A stretch of 11,331 bases of DNA from an uncultured bacterium (lineage in GTDB: Bacteria > Patescibacteriota > Saccharimonadia > Saccharimonadales > Saccharimonadaceae): NCBI GenBank assembly GCA_900556165.1, contig USNP01000009.1, forward strand, positions 1 to 11,331, written 5' to 3'. Position numbers and translations under genes: made by a program. The notes below the pieces were generated by a model that worked only from the letters and a program-made list of their open reading frames with translations, was not told the DNA's origin and searched no databases. Shown in pieces: positions 5,510 to 11,331 of this stretch. The number at the start of each line of letters is the position of its first letter. The first letter of the stretch is position 1.

Positions 5510-6202
5510 ATGTCTATAGTTGATAAAGAGTTTGGTGAGATTAAAATTCGAAAGAACAAACTCGCTCGCTCTGTGAAACTTTCTGTCAGCGTTAATGGAA
5601 GTTTACGAGCGTCAATTCCCTACTATTCGCCAGAATTTGCCGTTCGGAGGCTTGTTAATGGTAATCGCGATGAAATTCGAAAAATGCTCGCAACACATAA
5701 CGCTAAAAATTCTTATCAAGATGGAGATTTAATTGGCAAAACGCACACGCTTTTTTTACGACATTTTGACGGCGAAAATATAAAAATTTCGTTCGAAGGA
5801 AACCAGATTTTATTTCAAATTCCCGAAAATTTACCTTTTGAAAGCCCAATTGTTCAGGCTGAAATTCGAAAAATCGTCGCTAAAACTCTTCGAAAGCAGG
5901 CTAAGGCATATCTTCTACGCCGAATTAATTTTTTGGCGGAAAAATACGGATTTTATTTTAAAAAATTGCGGTTTTCGCATACCAGCACACGCTGGGGTTC
6001 ATGTTCTTCAAGTGGCACAATTTCACTGAATATCGCTCTAATGAATTTACCACATCATCTAATTGACTATGTAATTATACACGAACTTTGCCACACACGA
6101 CAGATGAATCATTCTGAAAAATTTTGGGCCGAAGTTTCAAAATATTGCCCAGATTACAAAAAATGTGTTAAGGAAATGAAACAATTTTTGCCTAATATCT
6201 AA
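5510..6202 (+). CDS. YgjP/DUF45-type zinc metallopeptidase domain protein
   Basis: The 230-residue protein has the layout of the YgjP-like (DUF45, M48-related) metallopeptidase family. An N-terminal beta-rich part with the typical K-x-RN-K-L-A-R-S-V-K opening is followed by a helical region. Then come the family signature TRWGSCSSSGTISLN and the zinc site HELCH (H191, E192, H195), with the third ligand H201 in an HExxH-x5-H arrangement. The length is close to that of bacterial family members. There is no signal peptide, so it should act in the cytosol. The fold resembles SprT/WLM proteases, but the physiological substrate of YgjP-like proteins is not settled. The start is the ATG at 5510, which coincides with the predicted transcription start. 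It stands alone, 30 bases after the membrane protein gene and ahead of the glucan operon. Confidence 0.9.
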   Translation: MSIVDKEFGEIKIRKNKLARSVKLSVSVNGSLRASIPYYSPEFAVRRLVNGNRDEIRKMLATHNAKNSYQDGDLIGKTHTLFLRHFDGENIKISFEGNQILFQIPENLPFESPIVQAEIRKIVAKTLRKQAKAYLLRRINFLAEKYGFYFKKLRFSHTSTRWGSCSSSGTISLNIALMNLPHHLIDYVIIHELCHTRQMNHSEKFWAEVSKYCPDYKKCVKEMKQFLPNI

Positions 6203-6230
6203 TCTCTAACTTTTCGAAAAACAAAGTCTT

Positions 6231-6250
6231 AAAGCGCTTGCGTTTTCTTT
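6231..6250 (+). terminator. Weak possible terminator after the YgjP gene
   Basis: AAAGCG (6231-6236) pairs with CGTTTT (6241-6246), with one G-T pair and a CTTG loop, followed by CTTT and more T. The stem is short and AT-rich and overlaps the -35 box of the next promoter, so it is only a candidate. Confidence 0.35.
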
Positions 6251-6266
6251 TAAGATTTGCTAAAAT
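6238..6266 (+). promoter_or_regulatory. Promoter of the glucan operon
   Basis: TTGCGT (6238-6243), a 17-base spacer ending in TGC and TAAAAT (6261-6266) give an extended -10 promoter. The predicted start near 6273 leaves a leader of about 26 bases containing AAAGGTG (6288-6294), a ribosome binding site 4 bases before the ATG at 6299. Confidence 0.55.
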
Positions 6267-6298
6267 GGAACCATAAAGTTTAATCGTAAAGGTGAAAA

Positions 6299-7522
6299 AT
6301 GAAAATATTAATGCTCGGGTGGGAGCTTCCTCCGCATAACAGTGGTGGTTTGGGTGTAGCTTGTTTCTATATGGCGAAAGCGCTTGCTAAAAATGGCGCC
6401 GATATTGATTTTGTTGTTCCGTATAAAAACAAACATACCGAAATCAAATTTATGAAAGTTTTAAATGCTACAAATTTTTCTGAAATTCATAAATTTGGTG
6501 CTGGTGCTTATGATTCTCCGCGATGGACACGCTCAAGTCATAATGTTTCAAAATTTTTACCAGATATTCGATCAATTCAGACTGAATATTGTAATTTTAT
6601 TCGTGAATATTTAGCCAATCCAAAAAATAAACCAGATGTAATTCATGCGCACGATTGGCTTACAATGGAAGCTGGAATGCTAGCAAAAGAACTTACAGGC
6701 GCTCCACTAATCACACATATTCATGCCACTGAATTTGATCGCTCTGGTGGAACTTCTGGTAATCAAAAAATTCATAATATCGAATATGCTGGAATCTGTG
6801 CGTCCGATAAAGTTTTTGCCGTTTCGAAAAACACCAGAAATATTATTATCGAAAAATATCAAATTCAGCCCGAAAAGGTTGAGGTTGTTTATAATGCAAT
6901 CGAAACTTCAACTCTTGCCAACCCACAAGATTACGACGAGCGAACTTATCGATATTTGGAATATCTAAAATCACAAGGCTATACGGTTGTAATGACTTTA
7001 ACACGCTTTACAGTTCAAAAGGGTTTAACTTTCTTAATGCAAGCTATAGCTGAAGCGGTTTCAAAAAATCCAAAAATTGCCCTACTTCTTGTCGGCGACG
7101 GCGAACAGCGCAATGAGCTCATTAAAATGGCGAGTGATTTTCAAATTTCGAATAAGATTTTCTTCACAGGATTCTTGCGTGGCGATAAATGGCGTGATGC
7201 TTACGGTGTGGCAGATGTTTTTGTGATGAGTTCCGTGAATGAACCTTTTGGTCTAACGGCTCTTGAGGCTGCACATTTTAACAATGCATTAATAATTTCA
7301 AAACAATCTGGTGTTGGTGAAGTTCTTCAAAATATTTTGCGATATGATTTTTGGGATACAAAAAAACTTGCAAGCCAAATCTATGAAGTTTCAACTAATA
7401 AAGAGCTTTTACAAAACTTAAAGAATGGCGTTCGAAAAGAATACGATCGCATTTCTTGGAGTGATATTGCCGAACAAATTATGGAGGAATTTATCCATTT
7501 AACAGAGGTGGAAAATGACTAA
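6299..7522 (+). CDS. GT-B glycosyltransferase, glycogen/starch synthase-like (GT4/GT5 type)
   Basis: The 407-residue protein has both halves of a GT-B glycosyltransferase. The N-terminal half opens with MKILMLGWELPPHNSGGLG, the acceptor-side glycine loop of glycogen and starch synthase-like enzymes, with N14 where the E. coli enzyme has Lys. HAHDWLT follows at 116-122. In the C-terminal half R236 and K241 (R-x4-K) should bind the donor phosphates, and E315/E323 form the E-x7-E motif (EPFGLTALE). The expected reaction is glucosyl transfer from a nucleotide-glucose donor to an alpha-glucan; a GT4 enzyme of other specificity is possible from sequence alone. The operon context with GH57 and GH15 enzymes favours glucan synthesis. 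There is no signal peptide, so it acts in the cytosol. Its last 8 bases overlap the next gene. Confidence 0.87.
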   Translation: MKILMLGWELPPHNSGGLGVACFYMAKALAKNGADIDFVVPYKNKHTEIKFMKVLNATNFSEIHKFGAGAYDSPRWTRSSHNVSKFLPDIRSIQTEYCNFIREYLANPKNKPDVIHAHDWLTMEAGMLAKELTGAPLITHIHATEFDRSGGTSGNQKIHNIEYAGICASDKVFAVSKNTRNIIIEKYQIQPEKVEVVYNAIETSTLANPQDYDERTYRYLEYLKSQGYTVVMTLTRFTVQKGLTFLMQAIAEAVSKNPKIALLLVGDGEQRNELIKMASDFQISNKIFFTGFLRGDKWRDAYGVADVFVMSSVNEPFGLTALEAAHFNNALIISKQSGVGEVLQNILRYDFWDTKKLASQIYEVSTNKELLQNLKNGVRKEYDRISWSDIAEQIMEEFIHLTEVEND

Positions 7523-8864
7523 AAAATCAATAGTTCTTTATCTTCATGTTCATCAACCTTGGCGTGTTCGCGACGACCAAACGCTTTTTAATGTTGGCCT
7601 TAATGAAAATTATTTTAGCGAAAAAAAAGGCTTAAAGCGCCAAAGTAATGGCGAGATTTTTCGAAAAGTTGCAGAAAAATCTTACATTCCAATGAATAAT
7701 TTGCTTGAAAAACTTCTAAAAACACACCCCGAATTTAAATTCTCGTTCTCAATTACAGGAACTTTCATTGATCAGGCTCAACAATTTGCGCCAGAAGTGC
7801 TTGAAAGTTTCAAGCGTCTTGTTCAGACTGGTCGTGCTGAGATTGTCGCTGAAACCTATTATCACAGTCTTGCTTTCTTTTTTGATCGTGAAGAGTTTGA
7901 GGCTCAAGTTCGCGCACATCAGGCCAAAATTCGTGAAGTTTTTGGTATTGAAACAACTGCTTTTCGAAATACCGAGCTTTCTTATAATGACGAGCTTGCT
8001 AAATGGGCGGACAATTTTGGTTTTAAAGCAATTTTAGCTGAAGGTTGGGATCCGATTTTGCAGTGGCGATCACCGAATCATCTCTATAAACCAAAAAGCA
8101 CGAAAAATATTCGGTTGCTTTTAAAAAATTATAAGCTTTCTGACGATCTCGCTTTCAGATTTTCGAATCAAAACTGGTCAGAATACCCTCTCACCACTTC
8201 AAAATATATCAGCTGGCTCGAATCTGCAAGTTATCACGGCGATTTAATAAATCTATTTATGGATTACGAAACTTTCGGTGAACATCAATGGGCAGAATCT
8301 GGAATTTTTAGTTTTTTCGAAAGTTTGGTTTCAAATTGGCTACAGAACCCAAACCATGGTTTTAAAACCGTTACAGAAGCCGCAAAAAATGAATCAATTG
8401 CAGAAATTTCAATGCCTCAAACTGTCACTTGGGCGGATACTGAACGTGATTTAACTGCTTGGCTTGGCAATTCAATGCAACAAGAGGCAATGAGATATCT
8501 TTACGCTTTAAAGCCGCGCGTTTATAATTCGCATGACGGCAATTTGGTCGAAGATTGGCGCCGACTCACCACCAGCGATCACCCATATTATATGTGCACG
8601 AAATATTTCAATGATGGCGATGTTCACGCTTATTTTTCACCTTATAAGTCGCCTTATGATGCTTTTTTGTATTTTATGGATGCACTTCGCGATATGGATT
8701 TTCGTTTGAAGGATATTTCTCCGCTTGAGCCACAAAAGGTTCAAAAAACGCAGAAAATTCTTCAAAAAACACTTTCGAAAACCCAAAAAATTACAAAACG
8801 CAAGAAAATATTTGCGAAAATGCTTCATCGGAACCTAATGTTTATAAAACGAAAGCGAGGCTAA
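7515..8864 (+). CDS. GH57 alpha-amylase-like glycoside hydrolase with basic tail
   Basis: All five conserved regions of family GH57 are visible: HVHQPWR (11-17), GTFID, FRNTEL (150-155) with probable nucleophile E154, MDYETFGEHQ (249-258) with probable acid/base D250, and WADTERDLTAWLGN (306-319). This pattern matches the Methanocaldococcus-type alpha-amylase branch rather than branching enzymes or 4-alpha-glucanotransferases. It should cut internal alpha-1,4 bonds in glycogen or maltodextrin in the cytosol, as no signal peptide is present. After the catalytic region, residues 407-449 form a tail with 16 Lys or Arg and no Asp or Glu, not part of the GH57 fold as I know it. The ATG overlaps the synthase stop by 8 bases, with an SD-like AGAGGTGG just upstream; the next gene follows after one base. 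Exact specificity is uncertain. Confidence 0.92.
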   Translation: MTKKSIVLYLHVHQPWRVRDDQTLFNVGLNENYFSEKKGLKRQSNGEIFRKVAEKSYIPMNNLLEKLLKTHPEFKFSFSITGTFIDQAQQFAPEVLESFKRLVQTGRAEIVAETYYHSLAFFFDREEFEAQVRAHQAKIREVFGIETTAFRNTELSYNDELAKWADNFGFKAILAEGWDPILQWRSPNHLYKPKSTKNIRLLLKNYKLSDDLAFRFSNQNWSEYPLTTSKYISWLESASYHGDLINLFMDYETFGEHQWAESGIFSFFESLVSNWLQNPNHGFKTVTEAAKNESIAEISMPQTVTWADTERDLTAWLGNSMQQEAMRYLYALKPRVYNSHDGNLVEDWRRLTTSDHPYYMCTKYFNDGDVHAYFSPYKSPYDAFLYFMDALRDMDFRLKDISPLEPQKVQKTQKILQKTLSKTQKITKRKKIFAKMLHRNLMFIKRKRG

Positions 8865-8865
8865 A

Positions 8866-10836
8866 ATGGCAAAAACAGTAATCTTAAGCAACGGAAACTT
8901 AAACATCGGACTGAATGAATTTGGTTTAGTGAGCGATTTCTATTTCCCTGATAATGGCTACGAAAACCATACGCTTGGCCGCGACCTTTTTCATCATGTT
9001 GGTGTGAAGATTGGTAATGAATTCTCTTGGCTTCATTCTGGTGATTGGCGATTCTCGGCAGAATATCTTGAAAATGCGTTAATTTCAAAAACCACTGCAA
9101 AAAATCACAATTTACAAATCCAGATTGAATTTACAGATTTTGTGGTGAGTAATTTTGATGTTTTTGCTCGCAAAATTAAAGTTAAAAATCTTGCTAATTA
9201 CCCGCGTGAAGTTCAGCTTTTTTTGCATCAAAATTTTGCAATTAACAGCAGTTTTCATTTAGCTGATACGGTTCAATTTTTACCTTTCGAAAATGGCGAA
9301 AAGGCAATTTTGCATTATCGCGGCAAGCGAGCTTTTATAATTGCAGCGCAAAGAGTTTTAAAAAACTCACAGCAAACAACTTTCGAAGATTTCAAACAGC
9401 ATACTGTTGGGCTTTTTGGGATCGAAAACAAACTTGGCTCTTGGGTTGACGCGGAAGATGGCATTCTTTCAGGTTCAAATGTTGAACACGGACAAACCGA
9501 TTCAGTGATTGGTTTTGATTTTTCACTTGGAGTTGTTGAAAGTGCTGTTTTTCAATATACAATTTCTTCCGCAGATGGTCATGAACTTGCCCGAACAAAT
9601 TTTCAGAAAATGCGAAATTTCGGTTTTTCAAAATTTTTAACCGAAACTCAAAAGTCTTGGCAAAAATGGCTTTCACCTGCCTTTCGAGTTGCAAAAAAAC
9701 TCGAACCAAAATATCAAAAAAGTTTCATTCAAAGTTTAATGTTGGTAAAATCTCATCTCGCAAAAACAGGTGCGCCAATTGCTAGCAATGATAGTGAAAT
9801 GCTCAATCATGCTCGAGACGACTATTCTTATTGCTGGCCACGCGACGCTCTTTTTGCGATTTGGCCTTTAATTCGATTGGGCTATCGAGAAGAGCCACAA
9901 AAATTCTTCGAATTCTGTAAAAAATCACTCACTTCCGGTGGCTTTATGATGCACAAATACCTACCAAACGGCGAACTCGGCCCAAGCTGGCATCCATATT
10001 CTCAGGGTGGTGATTCTCGAAATTTACCGATTCAAATTGATGAAACGGCTGGAATTTTATTCTTGCTTGCACAATATTACAAAAAGTTTCGTGAAGATTC
10101 GATTTTGGTTGAATTTTATGATGATTTAGTCAAGCCGATAGCAGATTTTTTGGTTGATTTTTGTGATGAAAACAATCTTCCAAAACCAAATTACGAACTT
10201 TGGGAGATGGATTTCCTTTCAACAACCTACTCAACTTCGGTTGTTTTTGCTGCACTTTTTGCGGCCTCAAATTTGGCACAAATTACAAATCGTGCTCACG
10301 ATGCTAAAAAATGGCGTGAAAAGGCTTTCGAAATTCGAACTGCAGCTCAAAAAGAGCTTTTCAACCCCGAGACTAACTATTTCTATCGCGGAATTTGGCC
10401 AGACGGCAATAAAGATTCAAAAATTGACTCTTCAAGTTTTTATGGTGCGTTTATGTTTAGTCTCTTTGATTTTAAGAATGAAAAGCTTCATTCCGCTTTC
10501 GAAACGCTCGAAAATCGCTTCGACGCTCACCAGCAAATTGGTTTACCGCGTTTTGAAAATGATGTTTATTACCGTTTTAGTGATGATTATGAAGCGAATA
10601 TTTGGCCAATTACAACACTTTGGCGGGCGGAGTTTTATATTGCGCGCGGTGATGTTTCGAAAGCAAAAGAGATCATTGATTGGGTTTTAGAACGACAAAA
10701 TTCAACTGGGATTCTGCCCGAGCAAATTGATCCGCGAGATTTAAAGCATCTTTCAGTTGCACCGCTCACTTGGTCGCAAGCTGAATACGTTTCTGTACTT
10801 TTAGATTTGATTGCTTTCATGGAAGAAAAAGCATAA
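8866..10836 (+). CDS. GH15 glucoamylase (glucan 1,4-alpha-glucosidase)
   Basis: The 656-residue protein has the two-domain layout of prokaryotic GH15 enzymes: a beta-sandwich over about 1-265 and an (alpha/alpha)6 barrel over about 290-650. The conserved YCWPRDA (322-328) lines the active site. W446-E447 in YELWEMDF is the likely general acid, and E619 in GILPEQ the likely general base. The enzyme should release glucose from the non-reducing ends of alpha-glucans or maltooligosaccharides. Without a signal peptide it should work in the cytosol on products of the preceding GH57 amylase. The start is one base after the GH57 stop, with GAGG at 8857-8860 as ribosome binding site, so the two genes are probably translationally coupled. 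GH15 also contains trehalase-like members, so specificity should be held slightly open. Confidence 0.93.
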   Translation: MAKTVILSNGNLNIGLNEFGLVSDFYFPDNGYENHTLGRDLFHHVGVKIGNEFSWLHSGDWRFSAEYLENALISKTTAKNHNLQIQIEFTDFVVSNFDVFARKIKVKNLANYPREVQLFLHQNFAINSSFHLADTVQFLPFENGEKAILHYRGKRAFIIAAQRVLKNSQQTTFEDFKQHTVGLFGIENKLGSWVDAEDGILSGSNVEHGQTDSVIGFDFSLGVVESAVFQYTISSADGHELARTNFQKMRNFGFSKFLTETQKSWQKWLSPAFRVAKKLEPKYQKSFIQSLMLVKSHLAKTGAPIASNDSEMLNHARDDYSYCWPRDALFAIWPLIRLGYREEPQKFFEFCKKSLTSGGFMMHKYLPNGELGPSWHPYSQGGDSRNLPIQIDETAGILFLLAQYYKKFREDSILVEFYDDLVKPIADFLVDFCDENNLPKPNYELWEMDFLSTTYSTSVVFAALFAASNLAQITNRAHDAKKWREKAFEIRTAAQKELFNPETNYFYRGIWPDGNKDSKIDSSSFYGAFMFSLFDFKNEKLHSAFETLENRFDAHQQIGLPRFENDVYYRFSDDYEANIWPITTLWRAEFYIARGDVSKAKEIIDWVLERQNSTGILPEQIDPRDLKHLSVAPLTWSQAEYVSVLLDLIAFMEEKA

Positions 10837-10863
10837 AAAGCACTTCCATTTTGATTATGTTTA

Positions 10864-10872
10864 TGATATAAT
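10864..10872 (+). promoter_or_regulatory. Extended -10 promoter of the right-edge secreted protein
   Basis: TGA-TATAAT (10864-10872) is a good extended -10 element. The matching -35 position (TTCCAT, 10844-10849) is poor. It lies 28 bases after the glucoamylase stop. I see no terminator hairpin between them, so read-through from the glucan operon is possible. Confidence 0.5.
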
Positions 10873-10902
10873 TGTTATGATAAAACTTATTTAAGGAGGA
10901 AA

Positions 10903-11331
10903 ATGAGAATAAAGGCTACAAGATTTAATATCTTTAGTTTTAAGGTTGCAAAAATTAAAAAAATTGCAGCTTTAGCTATAATTTTAACAATTGCAACTAT
11001 TAGTGGTTATAGTGCATTTAAACATTTTGCTGTTGCACAAAATGGTGATTTTGTTGATAACGTAAAAACTTTTATGGAAATGGTTTCAAAGAAAGATGAT
11101 AATTCTGAGAAAACTGAGTTTTATTCGGGTGAAGATATCATTATGAATTCAAGAATAGAAGCTTCCAGCGAGGGTTCAGGAAAATCCTATCCAAATGCTT
11201 ACTTTCTTTTAAAGGTTCCAAAAAAATATTTAAAAAATAATCCTCGAATAACAGCAACTTCTGCCATAGTTTCAAGTCAAACTCCTGAAGATGGTGACTA
11301 CTATATCTATAGAGGAAATTATAAAGAATTG
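10903..11331 (+). CDS. Secreted or surface protein, N-terminal part, cut by window edge
   Basis: An ATG at 10903 follows AAGGAGG (10893-10899), the strongest ribosome binding site in the window, and 143 codons stay open to the right edge. The N-terminus is a clear signal peptide: basic residues to K20, a hydrophobic core (21-35) and a probable cleavage site AVA-Q (43-46). The exported part begins acidic and polar (GDFVDNVKTFMEMVSKKDDNSEK) then becomes beta-like with many Ser, Thr, Tyr and Asn, as in surface or adhesin-like proteins. No domain is recognised. Four of five Arg codons are AGA, unlike the CGN-rich operon before it, and TTCGAAAA is absent, so its history or expression may differ. 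Whether the protein is anchored or released depends on the missing C-terminus. Confidence 0.72.
   Translation, partial: MRIKATRFNIFSFKVAKIKKIAALAIILTIATISGYSAFKHFAVAQNGDFVDNVKTFMEMVSKKDDNSEKTEFYSGEDIIMNSRIEASSEGSGKSYPNAYFLLKVPKKYLKNNPRITATSAIVSSQTPEDGDYYIYRGNYKEL

Noticed and set aside
9392..9709. Open frame of 105 codons on the minus strand
   Set aside because: It is antisense to the glucoamylase gene with no start signal or recognisable domain; long antisense frames are common opposite genes of this codon use.
10154..10690. Open frame of 178 codons on the plus strand inside the glucoamylase gene
   Set aside because: It overlaps conserved GH15 catalytic sequence in another frame, lacks a ribosome binding site and has the composition of a shadow frame.
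1..11331. CRISPR array, insertion sequence, prophage or toxin-antitoxin system
   Set aside because: No spaced direct repeats, transposase or integrase motifs, attachment-site repeats or recognisable toxin pairs were seen on either strand.

Overview
The window is a gene-dense, roughly one-third G+C bacterial segment using the standard code: no in-frame TGA interrupts the long genes, and the tRNA-Trp has a CCA anticodon that reads only UGG. Low G+C, short intergenic gaps, two likely leaderless genes, a heterodimeric ABC exporter and an archaeal-looking glucan operon together suggest a Candidate Phyla Radiation bacterium, most likely Candidatus Saccharibacteria (TM7). That assignment is an inference, since no marker gene is present.

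Layout. The left edge holds the first 16 codons of a leftward gene. It faces away from a small self-contained unit with its own promoter (176-204), a foldable leader, a 46-residue zinc-ribbon gene (278-418) and a terminator (523-549). Next come two overlapping ABC half-transporter genes (617-4272), which form a heterodimeric exporter with one degenerate ATP site and end at a hairpin that can terminate transcription from both sides. An unrecognised 123-residue gene runs leftward (4326-4697) and diverges from tRNA-Trp (4896-4971), which has its own terminator. A small membrane protein (5054-5479) and a YgjP-type metallopeptidase (5510-6202) follow, each with a promoter placed so close to the start codon that the mRNA would be nearly or fully leaderless.

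The second half is a tight three-gene operon (6299-10836): a GT4/GT5-like glucan synthase, a GH57 alpha-amylase and a GH15 glucoamylase. None has a signal peptide, so together they would build and break down an alpha-glucan such as glycogen in the cytoplasm. The set resembles the archaeal glycogen-metabolism gene set rather than the usual bacterial glg operon. The right edge holds the first 143 codons of a secreted or surface protein with a clear signal peptide and shifted arginine codon use.

What stands out: lysine-rich, nearly acid-free tails on two unrelated cytosolic protein ends, which share an SKTQK motif; a large excess of the octamer TTCGAAAA in all three reading frames and in most intergenic gaps; leaderless-type promoters; and the tiny zinc-ribbon gene with a structured leader. 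No CRISPR array, insertion sequence or recognisable defence system is present.
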